From Pristionchus mayeri (Eukaryota > Nematoda > Chromadorea > Rhabditida > Neodiplogasteridae), in NCBI GenBank assembly GCA_036245805.1, contig BTRK01000004.1, positions 46,068,690-46,132,689 of the forward strand: DNA of 64,000 bases, given 5' to 3'. Position numbers and translations under genes: made by a program. Below are positions 34,200-44,987 of the stretch, piece by piece. Below the pieces are notes generated by a model that was not told the DNA's origin, made no database searches, and worked only from the letters and a program-made list of their open reading frames with translations. Position 1 is the first letter of the stretch; each line of letters starts with the position of its first letter.

Positions 34200-35640
34200 T
34201 TATCTCGAGTCAGATGCCATCATTAACACACTAGATTTTGCATGCCAAACTAAACCAATAACAATTCAAAAATTGCGCAGTACCCTCTTAAATTACAACC
34301 AGTTCATTCTATGTTTCAATTCGTCCATGAAGGATTATCTCGGCCTCTTCCTTTGATAGATCTGGTACGTTGATCACGCGCAAAATAGTGAACTACTCAT
34401 ACTTTCGTGCTCTGCACATCTATCATCAATGTTTTACAAAATCCCCGCAAACCCCATATGGGAATGCATTCGTCATACATTAAAAAACGGACGTCGTAGT
34501 TGCAAGCAAATTATCTGAGAAGAGGAAGAGGAAGGGAGTGATCAACTTTCTGGAATTTTGGAACAATAATCATCGCAAAATACTTGTGACACTCGCGCTA
34601 TCACAGCACTTCTCCTTCACGCATAATATACTAATGTGCTGATTTAAATTACACACCATCTCCCTTCTTCTCCTGCCGGATGAGATCCTCAAGAGGGTGT
34701 CCGTTGCTGTAGTACGATTGCTACACCTGAAATCGGAAGATCACTATGTTTAATTTCGCTACACACGAGCTAATTTTCGAGGAAATATTGTATTGGTTTG
34801 CAGCTTTGAAATTGTTTTTTTTAGTTTGTAGGTTTCAATGCTTTGCGCAAAGAGCAGCGCACTAACCTATTGCGTCCTTGTGGAACAGAAAATACCCATT
34901 TCATATATTCGCTCGCTAGTCAGCCAAGTTAATGCAGTAGCTCACGAGAGATAATGCCGTCCTCTCCACGACCAATATTACCTTCTCGCTCAAGTCTAAG
35001 AGAGAGAGACATTGTTGATCATGAGAGTGCGTGGTAAATTTTCGAAATTTTTGTTGCCAATCTTCCTCGGTGTCTCATGTTTCGCCTTCACTATGTGGGA
35101 CCGGTTCACGCGCAAGATGTGATTAAACGGCCATTAATTATACAACAATAATCAATAGTGGTTAATCATTATTCTGCAACATTTCTGCATTTTGAATAAC
35201 ACTATCACTATATCTAACCGGAAAAAAAGAGCGAGCAAGGCGGAGATAATCAGACTAGTATTCCCTCCTCGATCCACCTCTCGCATTTCATCATACAGAT
35301 ACTGTAGTCGATGAAGGGGCCTGCAATATAAATAAACAACCGGTTTCGCCATGGATGGATCCATAATTTGTCGCGAGATTGTATTTTTTTATTACGAGTT
35401 CCCAGCCAGAACTTTCTCTCGCTTGAATAATTTTTAAAAAAACTTTGAAAATGCTCTAACGTGGTACAACATAGCAAGGCTTTTTTTCGACAGTTTTCGA
35501 CATCCCTGCCTACTAATCAAACTATTTTTTAACAACATTGATGTGAGATTCTTATCATCCTCAGCACGTAATATCGGACACTGTTTGTATTTTTTGGTGG
35601 CCAATGGAATAATATTGGCGAATGATATGAACAAGTGGTG
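34200..35640. other. Intergenic sequence with one exon-like segment
   Basis: Apart from 34649-34720 (separate entry), I see only short frames without domains. Overlapping minus-strand frames at 35152-35658 show no motif. Confidence 0.35.
34649..34720 (-). CDS. Possible terminal exon of an unidentified gene
   Basis: On the minus strand a TCAGGTGTAG acceptor is followed by 23 codons (QSYYSNGHPLEDLIRQEKKG then DGV) and a stop. Composition is GC-richer than its surroundings and the peptide looks protein-like. I cannot place an upstream exon, and the acceptor could instead be the TTTCAG just before it, which would meet a stop at once. Treat it as a candidate only. Confidence 0.25.
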   Translation of the reverse strand, partial: QSYYSNGHPLEDLIRQEKKGDGV

Positions 35641-35643
35641 ATA

Positions 35644-36650
35644 AGCAGCATCAATCAATCAATCAATATTTATCACTTCAAGCGTTAACGCTAGGTGAGA
35701 ATAGGTCGGAATTCGTCGGTCGTTGCAGACCACCAGTGGGGGCCAATTGTTCTTCTGAGGTCATCTCGCCAACGCGTTCTCGGCTGACCCTGGGGACGGC
35801 TCCTGTTGTAGGGGATCCATACCGTAGTCGCTCTGGTCCACTCATCTAGCTCCATTCTCCTAATCTTCAACGCCCACTGAGCTTTCCTTTTCAGCGCTTC
35901 TTTGTTCCAATCCCGCACTTTCGTCGCATTGCGCACGTTCTCGTTTCTCCATCGATCCATCAGAGTTATGCCCAACATTTTTCGTTCCATTTTTCTTTGA
36001 GTCACACTAAGCCGTTCCTTTTCACTGGCTCGCAGCGCCCAGACTTCTGACCCGTAAAGCACTGTTGAAGAGATACAACTTTCGAAGAGTCTCCTCTTAG
36101 TCTTCATAGGAAGCAGGCGAGAAGAGAGCAGAGTAGAGAGCTTGGACCAAGCGAGCCATCCCAGGCGTATCCGGTGCTCAATTTCATCCGAGTGATCGAG
36201 GGGGAGCGAGATTCTCCCACCAAGATATGTAGTGGAAGGGACAAAGTTGAATGTCAGATTGTCGATTGTAATGGGTGCTCGAGTGGTGCTACACGATGTG
36301 AGAAGAACGGTTTTGGAAGCATTTACTTCTAGACCGACGCGTGAGCATGCCTCCATTAGCTTCCTCAACATTCGCTTCAGTTCAGGCCTTGATTTTGCAA
36401 TTAGGACGATGTCATCCGCGTACTCAAGGTGGCTTAGGTTTCTCCCATCAATCTTGAGTCCATCATTCTCCCAATCGATGTCATTCATTGCTGAGCGAAG
36501 GACTACGTTGAACAAGCGAGGGGAAAGGGTGTCGCCTTAACGAACTCCTCTTCTGATTCTGACTGGGACGAGATCCTCGTTGACTCGGATGAGGGTTGTC
36601 GAGGACTCGTAGAGGCGGCGGAGGAGGTGGATGAGGGTAGGATGGACCCC
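35644..36650 (-). mobile_element. RTE-type non-LTR retrotransposon B, 5'-truncated
   Basis: Reverse transcriptase plus 3' end, finishing in an (ATTG)n tail at 35648-35668, as RTE elements do. Homology is lost abruptly near 36650. It is clearly different in sequence from RTE copy A. Confidence 0.8.
35691..36650 (-). pseudogene. RTE-type reverse transcriptase B (5'-truncated, in-frame TAA)
   Basis: The frame opens with GVHPTLIHLLRRLYESS and runs through VPVRIRRGVR, a TAA at 36537-36539, GDTLSPRLFN, YADDIVLIA (catalytic), YGSEVWAL, RKMERKMLG and GQPRTRWRDDLRR to a stop. Apart from the TAA in place of the Gln of GVRQGD, the remaining 320 codons are uninterrupted. The endonuclease and early RT motifs are absent. 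The 274-codon portion after the TAA begins with TTG codons only. Confidence 0.85.
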
Positions 36651-36892
36651 AGATATCCATAGGGATTGCCATACCGCTAAGCAGCATGTTGAACTTTAAT
36701 TCACCGTGCATGAATTACACAGATTTGTGCCAACCGTTTTCATCTTCTTCGAAACAAATGAAAATACGCCCAGTAGTCAGGCAACGGAGATCACTCTCTC
36801 GATTTGGTAATGTACCATTCAGAGAAGATAGTTAGGCGCAATTGCAGATGAGATTCATGTGGCGTTATTTCTCAGTCCGTTTGACTTTGATG

Positions 36893-37145
36893 TTAAAGGA
36901 GGAGTAAATGCAAACGCGCGCCCGGTTGAGATATGTTTCACCTAGGGACGCACTCTCTTCAAGTCGCGTGCTATCTCGCCCCCTTCCCTGAGCTTTCCCT
37001 GATCTGGCTCCCAGCCAACTAGCTATAACTCTGTTCGGAATAGATATATCAATGTGAAGATTTCGGAGCTTCTTATCGTTGTGGAGCTCTAGGCAGTGCA
37101 TATGATAGCTTCAAAAAATATATTTTGAGTTTACTCCTCCTTTAA
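36893..37145. mobile_element. Small element with 16-base terminal inverted repeats
   Basis: TTAAAGGAGGAGTAAA at the left and TTTACTCCTCCTTTAA at the right bound 253 bases without coding potential. It overlaps the next hairpin by a few bases, so the two may be parts of one composite MITE. Confidence 0.6.
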
Positions 37146-37289
37146 TTCCCGAAATTTCGTATCTCCGTTCTCCGTGGAGCTAGAGATTTAAAAATTGGAT
37201 GGTAAGGTGCTGAGGGTGAAAAACCTTATATTCCAATTTTCAAATGTTTAGCTCCACGGAGAACGGAGATACGAAATTGCGGGAATTCA
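37143..37289. mobile_element. Hairpin element with about 45-base arms
   Basis: AATTCCCGAAATTTCGTATC and the following CTCCGTTCTCCGTGGAGCTA pair with the segment ending GAGATACGAAATTGCGGGAA. The loop is about 40-60 bases. Strong hairpin, no ORF; MITE-like. Confidence 0.7.
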
Positions 37290-38027
37290 AATAAAAGTCA
37301 CTTCCGTGAGAACTAACAGGGCATTAATTATAGCATCGACATATCACGCGACTTCTGAGAGATCGCAGGTGGCCTTTTACAAAATGTTCAAAATGCTTTA
37401 ATCTCAAAGCCACATTGGTGGTAGATGCCCCTAAGGTTACATAAGATTTTGTGAAGACAGAATTCTTCTCTTAAAGAAAGTTTTCTCTTAAAAAAGGGGT
37501 ACCACGAATGGATGCTGGGGAGTCCAACCATGATGATATTGCGCTCGCAATGGGAAACTGTAACCAAATTACCCCAAGAACGAGGCGAAAATTATGTAGA
37601 GCAAGTGAAACATAAACGAACTAGCCACATCCCTGCGCTGTCAAAGAACTTTGCGCGTATGTAAATAGCCTCAGAGCTGTCTGCGAAACTTCGGATAAAG
37701 TGAATCATGATCGGGCTGCCGGCTTCTATTACACACATATAATGGCTAATTTAACTAATTTTTCGTGTTACTCCTTCTTTGAGCTTCTCTTCGTGGACCC
37801 CAACATTCCACTGGCTGTCTGCTTTTGTTCATTCCTTTTGATGTAGAGGTCCTGAACCCGTTGGTGATGACGTTTGCATCAGGCGAAAAGTATACCGGAA
37901 TATAACTCAAGTAATGTTTAGCTATTTGAGTTTTGATTTTAAACCAAAAGATCAAGGAGAATTGAAGCCATCCGTTGCGAAGCTCTAATATGGGCTAGTT
38001 GTGACGGAAAGCAACCACATGACTCCA
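37290..38027. other. Intergenic sequence, no supported gene
   Basis: Nothing beyond short frames. It ends at the simple-sequence tail of the neighbouring LINE. Confidence 0.4.
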
Positions 38028-41000
38028 ATATTCAATTCAATTCAATTCAATTCAATTTTTTATCCGCCAGGTGAAGTATAGGGGAAATGCGATAGTCTTC
38101 GGTAGCTTGCGGTGGATGTGGTTTTATACAGGGGTCACCTCGAATCTAACGCCCCCAGGGTCGCTAACGGCGTAGATTCGAGGGAGAAAAGAGATAGATG
38201 ATCTTGAGAATATCTTGAAGATTGAGGGATTGAAGGGGGGCTTTGGTGGGGGGCAGCAGGTTGGGTTAAACTCGCAAGAGTGAATCGGAAGTAAAAGATA
38301 TGGAAGGTAATGAGAGAAGGTGAGATCGGAAATGTTTAATCGAGCTTGTTACGATTTGATTAGAGAACACGTTCCATCTGTCGATCGTCCTAGTCACGAA
38401 ACTTGAGTGAGACTTAGGGCTCGCGAAAGGTAAGGAAACACGCAAAGAATGTGCTCTACGCAGATTACGAGTGAGTGGGGAGATTATATATAGAGAAGGG
38501 TGGTCGTAAGAGTAAAAACCTTGGATAGACTTGTGAAGAAACAGTAGATCAGAGAGGAACCTTCTGTGCTCAAGAGTTTGCAATGAAAGAAGGGAAATTC
38601 GTTGTGGGTAACACGTGTATGGGATATTGCACCGAGCAAAGAGACGACGAGTAAAGTTACGTTGAACACTTTCTATCGAATTTGCAAGAGTAACTGTAGT
38701 TGGAGACCATACTACTGAGCAGTATTCTAATAGTGGTCGAACGAAAGTTACAAAAGCGCGGTTATACAAGCAATGATCTGTGGAATAGAAGCATTTAAAC
38801 ATAATGTTTACTTGCGCTCTAGCCTTTGAAATAATTTTTGTGACATGATCATTAAACTTTAGTGATGGCTGCATAAGTATACCGAGGTCTTTCATAGAAG
38901 GGGACACGGAAAGGGGAATTCCATTGATAAAATATTGGGTACGAGGGGTCAGGGAACCATAGTTAACAACAGTACATTTAGTTTCATTAAGGGATAGATT
39001 CCATTCTAGAGACCAGGCAAAAACTAAGTCAATTGCAGATTGTAGGAGATGGGAGTGAAGAGGCACCCTAGCATAGATCTTAAGATCATCTGCATAAACA
39101 CCATATTTAATTTCAGGAGGAAGTCTTTTGGCAAGGTCATTAATAAATAGAATAAATAGAAGGGGTCCAATGCATGAACCTTGAGGCACGCCCGAAGTGA
39201 TCATTGTTGGAGTTGATATGCAATTATCGATAATAACGCATTGAGATCTGTTCGATAGATAGTTTTCTATCCATGAAACTACATGTGCAGAGAAGCCAAG
39301 ATTGGTAAGTTTAAATAGCAAAAGGCGGTGATCAATGCTATCAAACGCTTTTCTGAAGTCAAAATAAATGGTATCGAATGACGATTTTTGAGAAAGAAAA
39401 TGAAGATAATGTGAATGAGTCTGAACAAGCTGTGTACACGTAGAGCGATTTAGGCGGAAGCCGGCTTGGTGAGGGTCAAGGATATTATTCGCTTCTAGAT
39501 ATTCGGTAATTTCAGAAATCAGAATCTTTTCGAAAATTTTAGTTACTGAGCAGGTAAGACTAATTGGCCTAAAACTATTAATTGAGTTTGATGACGATTT
39601 AGGGATAGGCTTTACAATAGCGTGTTTCCAAATAGCAGGGATTGAATTATTTAGCAAAGATTTGTTGAAAATAATTAACAAAGGAGAGATAATGGAGAAT
39701 TTGCACTTAGAGTATACTATATTAGGTATCCCATCTGGGGAAGTGTTACATTTAGGAGACAATGACCTAATTGCAATAAGAATTTGGGATAAGGTGATAG
39801 AAGCCAGGTCAAATTTTGACTCACTTTGAGAGTGGGTCGACGGCAATAAAGGAGAGAGGAGAGGGGAAGATGACACAGATGCAAAATACTTGGAGAATGC
39901 TTGCGCCTTATCCAAATTGGTAAGCAACTTAGTTCCATCAACATCAATGATACCAGGTGGTGCTGAATTACTAGATTTGAGACGTGTTTTGCAGAGACTG
40001 TAATACGCCTTGGGATTTTTCGATTCAATAACACGCGATTCGACTCTCACATAATGCGCTCTTAAAGCTTTCTCAAAACGCGTGGCTATTTTTTTTGCAA
40101 GTAAGCTATTCGGCGCAAGGGAACTGGCTCTATCAGACTGGAAATGGAGATTACGCAGGTATGGGGGATAAGCAGAGATGGGAGAGGGGGAAGATTTAGG
40201 AACGAAGTTGTCAAGAGTGTAATTCATGAAATCTGAAAAATAAGTATAGGCTTGATCAGCATCAAGAGCAGAAAGGGCAATAGTCCAATCGTGAGAAGAA
40301 ATGAGATGGTTAATTGAATCCCAGTCGGCTAAATGATATTTTCTGGAAGGAGTGAATTCACGAGTAGGGGGAGGAGGGACGCCCAGTGAGAAAGCAATGC
40401 TCGTATGATCGGCAAAGGGAAGGGCAGGGTTCACATTGAACACAATGTTATGGTTACATAGAACCAAATCTAAAATATTTTCTCCACGCGTTTTGAAATT
40501 TACAAATTGAGTCATGCGGAAGTCGGAAGCAAAAGAAAGGAAGTCGTTTTGAGATGGAGCAGAAAAATTTACCCAATCGATAGTGGGTAGGTTGAGATCA
40601 CCGCACACAAGGAAGGGAGTATCGATGATGAGGGGTGTGATAAAAGAGAGAAATGATTCAAGAGAGGTAGAGGCGCAAGAGGGGGAACGGTAGACCATGC
40701 AAATACGCACTGATTTGAATGGAGTGTTAATGCAATTAGAGGTATGATGAATATCAATAATTACAGATTCAATACCTTCACAGGAGAAAGTGTTAACAAG
40801 AAAAGGGTTTAAGAGAGAGGAAGAAAGGATAGCTACTCCACCGCCTCGAGATTTCTCAGCAGTGGAGGGACGATCTTTACGGAAAACTACATAATCATCG
40901 TTAGAACACAAAAGATACGCATCACTCTCGTCCTCACGCAGCCATGTCTCACTCAAAAGAATAAGATTGTAGCCTAATGATTTAATATACGACAATATAT

Positions 41001-41235
41001 GAGACTTTCGACGAATGGAACGGGAATTACTCAGGAAAAGCTCAATAGAATTAGGAAAAGAAGGAAGAGGGGAGGGAATAAGCGAAAGTACCTTCCTGCT
41101 GCGCCCGTCCTAGGCCTGAACCTTCGTTCCGTTCGCGTTTGCAATTCCAGTTGAGGGCATAGGAGGGATTCCGGAGAGGATTGATTTGTTCGCTGAGGTG
41201 TCTTTGTTAGTCTTGAAATTGATTGCTGGATTGGC
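38028..41235 (-). mobile_element. CR1/Jockey-like LINE, copy 2 (ORF2 and 3' end)
   Basis: This carries a long uninterrupted ORF2 and a 3' untranslated region of about 200 bases ending in (TTGAA)n at 38028-38055. It lacks ORF1: the 5' side stops where the tail of LINE copy 3 begins. A complete ORF1 of similar type lies on the far side of copy 3 (44988-45803). The simplest reading is one element split by copy 3, although no target duplication was found. Confidence 0.8.
38266..41110 (-). CDS. LINE copy 2 ORF2: endonuclease-reverse transcriptase, open
   Basis: About 948 open codons; no ATG precedes the endonuclease, so the true start is unknown and may be lost. The endonuclease shows SNSRSIRRKS, ILLSETWLR, VYRSPS, CGDLNLPTIDW and FADHTSIAFSL. 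The reverse transcriptase shows SPDGIPN, PIPKSSS, FRPISLT, DPHQAGFR, FDFRKAFDSIDH, SGVPQGSCIGPLLF and catalytic YADD, followed by VRPLLEYCSVVW and the C-terminal RR.FARC segment. All expected RT blocks are present with no stop, making this the best-preserved retrotransposon enzyme in the window. Confidence 0.85.
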
Positions 41236-41383
41236 TTCATTCATTCATTCATTCATTCATTCGTTTATTCCGTTAGGTGGGAGTTCAAGAAATAACGAGA
41301 GGGTATACAAGAAACGGATGTCCGTCGATTGGATCGAATCGGTTGAAGGTTGCTAGGCAGCAAGGGTAGGGGAGGGGACGGGA

Positions 41384-43978
41384 TCAAAGATCAAGCCGAG
41401 TGGCAATAATAGACGGGGGATAAAAAGTGGGGGGTTGTGAACGGATGTAACTAGAAAATACACTATGCGAAGAACTAACATATTCTATGGGAAGAGCATT
41501 CCAAATGGACATGGTTCTAGATACAAGAGTGGAACTAGAATTATTTGGTATGAAAGGTAAAGATATACGAAGTGGGTGTGCATTTCTGAGGGGGCGAGTG
41601 AGTGGCGCGCGTGTAAGTAGAGAAGAAATATCAAGAGAATAACGGCTGTGGATAATCGAATGGAGGAATAATATATCAATTATGAACCTACGGCGTTCTA
41701 AAGTCATTAGATTAAGCTCATGGAGCCGATGCTTATATGATATAGGAGGGAGGGAACAGCGTACATACATTCTGCGGGTATAGTCACGCTGAACTCTTTC
41801 AAGCTCTTTAGTCAATGCTACACTATGTATAGGATTCCAGATAATGGAGCAATATTCGAGATTTGGGAGGATGAAAGTATTATACGATTTGAGATATAAC
41901 TCAATAGAATTGCTACGAAAGGATTTAAAAATTAGATTAGATTTGGTACGGGCTTTAGAAATAATTTTACTAATATGGGATGAGAAAGAAAGAGAAGGGG
42001 AGAAATGCACTCCTAGATCTTTAATGATACATTTACTTGGGTCATTGCTAGGCTCGTTTAAGATAACACCGTTAATGGTGAATAGTTTACGGGGATTATG
42101 TCGGCCATAGTGAACAATGTGACATTTAGTTTCAGAAACGCCAAGATTCCACTGCGAGGACCAGTTAGAAACAATATCTAGAGCGGATTGCAAGTCATCT
42201 GAGAACAGAGGGGCTTCAGCGAACAACTTGAGGTCGTCTGCATACACAGAATAATAAATGGAGGCCGGGAATTTTACACAGATATCATTGATAAATAAGA
42301 TGAAGAGGAGAGGCCCGAGACAAGATCCCTGTGGCACGCCAGATATGACCGGGGATGGTGGGGAAAATGAAGTGTCAATAAATACGGATTGCGTACGACC
42401 AGAGAGATATGAATGGAACCATGATACAATGTGATTAGAGATGCCTAACTCGGACAATTTATGTAACAATAATCTATGATCAATAGAATCAAAAGCTTTT
42501 CTGAAATCTATGTAAATTGTGTCAAAAGGAGAGCCATGCTTAGAGATGCGGAGATAATGTGCATAAGTCTCAGCAAGAGGGGGAGTAACATTCATTTTGG
42601 GGGCAAGCTTACCAAGTGCACAGATAACATCCACGTAAGAAATTGAAGGGAGATCGAAAATGAAAGAAGGGGAAGGGAGAGGGAGTGGGGACGATTGGGG
42701 AGGGCTAAAGACAGAAGAAAAGAATTTTTCAAAAGCTACACACTTCTGGTCATTAGATGTCAGTACGGAACCATCAGAATCAACGATTCCAGAAGGAGTG
42801 GTCTTGGGAGTACTCAATTTCTCCTTGCAATAATTATAGAAAAGCTTAGGATTGGAGGACATAACAATACGATTTTCAAGGGAGCAATGAAATCTATTTA
42901 GGGCAGAATTAAAACGCTGGGTCATAATAGCACATGCACGACTGTTTGGAGCAACTCTAGTTAATGTCTTACATTTCCCGTAAATAATTTTTAAAGTTCG
43001 TGGATATCTAGAGAAAGGGGAAGGTTTAGAGAGAGGAACAAATGTGTCTAAAACGTTATTTAGAAAGGCAACAAAATATGTATAAGATTGGTGGGTATCA
43101 CGATTGCTCAAAGCGTGGGTCCAGTCATGAAAGTGTAAACAGTCATTAATCGAGATCCAATCAGCTAATCTATAGTTACGGGATGGAGCACAAACATTCT
43201 GAGGAGGACGGGGAATGCGAAGGTCAAATGTCACACTGAGATGGTCACTAAGTGCAGTGGCAGGAGACACATTACATATAATATTCTCATTACAAAATAA
43301 TAGATCTAAATAGCTATTGAGCCTACTAGGGAAAGAGACAAACTGATTAAAGTGATGGTCTGACACGAAATCTAGTAGGTCATTTTGGTTTGGAGAAGAA
43401 AGAGAGGGCCAATCAACATTAGGAAAATTGAAATCACCAATTAAAATACAAGGAAAATCAACCAAAATATGAGTTTCTAAATTCAAAAGAAGTTGAATAA
43501 GAGAGTAATTAGGGGCGGAAGGAGATCTATAAATAGTAAAAAATCTAATTTTCCTATAAGGGAGGGACGGGGAGTAATCTAAATGAATATCAACTACACA
43601 CGACTCGACAAGTGGTGAAGAAAAGGTAGAAATAAGTATGGGATTCAAAGAATTATGAACTAGACACGCGACGCCACCACCCCTACCGTAATCAGCAGAA
43701 GTAACGCGATCGCATCGAAAAGGCAAAAAATCAGGAAAACCGCCAACAAGGAGAGAGTCGCTATCACTATTATCTAACCAAGTCTCAGATATGCAAATGA
43801 TGCGGTACTCATGAGAAGCGATCAAGAATGAAAGCTGAGGGGATTTACATCGAATGGAACGAGCATTAGCATAGAATACGGAGACAGGAGAGTTTCTAGA
43901 GTGACGTGTACTTAATATCGATCGATTGTGTGTTGACCTAACGAGGGAATGACTAGAGAGTGAGGGGAGGGGAGACAA
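41384..43978 (-). CDS. LINE copy 3 ORF2 with in-frame RT deletion (864 aa)
   Basis: The endonuclease is complete: NARSIRCKS, ISETWLD, YRSPSAPN, GDFNFPNVDW, SDHLSVTFDL. The reverse transcriptase lacks about 100 residues near plus-strand 42585. There KMNVTPPLAETYAHYL replaces the whole DGIPN-to-TQLVQ region of copy 2 (the PIPK, RPISLT and QAGFR blocks). It resumes at FDTIYIDFRKAFDSIDH and continues through SGVPQGSCLGPLLF and YADD to the usual C terminus. The frame remains open. The protein should retain endonuclease but not normal polymerase folding. Confidence 0.85.
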   Translation of the reverse strand: MSPLPSLSSHSLVRSTHNRSILSTRHSRNSPVSVFYANARSIRCKSPQLSFLIASHEYRIICISETWLDNSDSDSLLVGGFPDFLPFRCDRVTSADYGRGGGVACLVHNSLNPILISTFSSPLVESCVVDIHLDYSPSLPYRKIRFFTIYRSPSAPNYSLIQLLLNLETHILVDFPCILIGDFNFPNVDWPSLSSPNQNDLLDFVSDHHFNQFVSFPSRLNSYLDLLFCNENIICNVSPATALSDHLSVTFDLRIPRPPQNVCAPSRNYRLADWISINDCLHFHDWTHALSNRDTHQSYTYFVAFLNNVLDTFVPLSKPSPFSRYPRTLKIIYGKCKTLTRVAPNSRACAIMTQRFNSALNRFHCSLENRIVMSSNPKLFYNYCKEKLSTPKTTPSGIVDSDGSVLTSNDQKCVAFEKFFSSVFSPPQSSPLPLPSPSFIFDLPSISYVDVICALGKLAPKMNVTPPLAETYAHYLRISKHGSPFDTIYIDFRKAFDSIDHRLLLHKLSELGISNHIVSWFHSYLSGRTQSVFIDTSFSPPSPVISGVPQGSCLGPLLFILFINDICVKFPASIYYSVYADDLKLFAEAPLFSDDLQSALDIVSNWSSQWNLGVSETKCHIVHYGRHNPRKLFTINGVILNEPSNDPSKCIIKDLGVHFSPSLSFSSHISKIISKARTKSNLIFKSFRSNSIELYLKSYNTFILPNLEYCSIIWNPIHSVALTKELERVQRDYTRRMYVRCSLPPISYKHRLHELNLMTLERRRFIIDILFLHSIIHSRYSLDISSLLTRAPLTRPLRNAHPLRISLPFIPNNSSSTLVSRTMSIWNALPIEYVSSSHSVFSSYIRSQPPTFYPPSIIATRLDL

Positions 43979-44011
43979 GAGTGGAAGTATGGTACCCTTG
44001 CTGCCACTGTC

Positions 44012-44887
44012 CTATCCTCTCCTCGTTGTCACGTGGTCAGTGCGGAAAGGCGCGATTGCAGCCGGATCGGGAGTCGAGGGAATGGAGGCAGCAGAGGGAG
44101 CAGAAGAGGGAGTTCCGGAGTGTCCTGGATGAGGGAGATCGGCAGAAGAGGTCTTAGTAGTGCGAGAGAGTCCGTAACGGGGAGGGAGCGGGCGAGGGGT
44201 ACGGTAATTGATCAGAGTGAAGTCGCGCACTCCGCACACAATCATGCGAGCTTCAAGATTGCGTCGCATGGCCTCAGCGCGCGCTTCCTTCTCCAAGGGC
44301 AGCTGAGTGGGAGTCAGGTCCTTCCTGATGAAGGCAAGAGAGTCCTTGAAGGGAGAGGGACGGCCTGGCTTTCCACGAATTCCAGAGAGGAGGGCATCAC
44401 GAGTAGTCTTGTCCGGGCAGCTTATCTTGAGAGGGCGAGTACCGGGAGGACGATCAGGAGGATGGCGGTGATGAGAAATCTTCTTCTCATCCCACGCCTT
44501 CTTCACCGCATCACTGCCCGAGTACTGGACGAGGTCAGCGATGAGCTTCTCGTCGGCAGCTGCTCCCTCCTTCAGGTTCTCCTTGTGTCCAATGACGACT
44601 GCCCTTGTTTCTTTATCCTCGTACTCCGCCCTGTCAGAGATTACACGAGAGCACGACTCGTACACAACGCGTGCCACGTCGAGAGTGGGGGCGAGTGAGG
44701 TGGGGGCAGGGGGAGGATTGGCGAGAGAGAGGGTCTGGAGAAGGGCGCGTACATCAGAGAGCATGGCCATGACAGCGTCTACTTTGCAAGAAAGCGCGTC
44801 CACGCTTTCCTGGGAGGCGACTCGCACCGAATTGGGTTTGGCGGCAGCAGGGAGAGGGGCCTTGAGAGGGGTCCTGGTTCCCGACAT
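44012..44887 (-). CDS. LINE copy 3 ORF1 (291 aa)
   Basis: The probable RNA-binding nucleocapsid-like protein of the element. Residues 25-55 form a helical segment (VDALSCKVDAVMAMLSDV) that may drive multimerisation. A central domain has KKISHHRHP and then RPLKI, followed by AFIRKDLTP and LEKEARAEAMRRN, shared with the isolated ORF1 upstream. The C-terminal 70 residues are Ser/Pro/Thr-rich. ORF2 begins 33 bases after the stop. The frame is intact. Confidence 0.75.
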   Translation of the reverse strand: MSGTRTPLKAPLPAAAKPNSVRVASQESVDALSCKVDAVMAMLSDVRALLQTLSLANPPPAPTSLAPTLDVARVVYESCSRVISDRAEYEDKETRAVVIGHKENLKEGAAADEKLIADLVQYSGSDAVKKAWDEKKISHHRHPPDRPPGTRPLKISCPDKTTRDALLSGIRGKPGRPSPFKDSLAFIRKDLTPTQLPLEKEARAEAMRRNLEARMIVCGVRDFTLINYRTPRPLPPRYGLSRTTKTSSADLPHPGHSGTPSSAPSAASIPSTPDPAAIAPFRTDHVTTRRG

Positions 44888-44987
44888 CGCGCAGGGGAGA
44901 AAGCGTTGAAAAGTGTCCCACTTGGTCGAGTGGGATTAGACCACCTCCGTCGGCTTCCCACGTGCCGACTAGCGAAGACCAGGTAGA

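Larger units (their letters stand above)
41236..44985 (-). mobile_element. CR1/Jockey-like LINE, copy 3 (full length, RT deleted)
   Basis: A 5' untranslated region of about 75-100 bases, ORF1, a 33-base gap, ORF2, a 3' untranslated region and an (ATTC/GAAT)n tail at 41236-41262. Both ends are therefore visible. It lies between LINE copy 2 and the isolated ORF1 at 44988, all on the same strand. The only major lesion is an in-frame deletion in the reverse transcriptase. Confidence 0.8.

Noticed and set aside
25778..36539. Reassignment of TAA to glutamine in the nuclear code
   Set aside because: The MATH-BTB gene ends in TAA at the natural end of its protein, and the CR1-like LINEs encode the equivalent Gln with CAA or CAG.
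44033..44909. Plus-strand ORFs of 221 and 122 residues
   Set aside because: Shadows of LINE copy 3 ORF1 on the minus strand; no domain, and rich in Arg/Ser as expected for the reverse frame.
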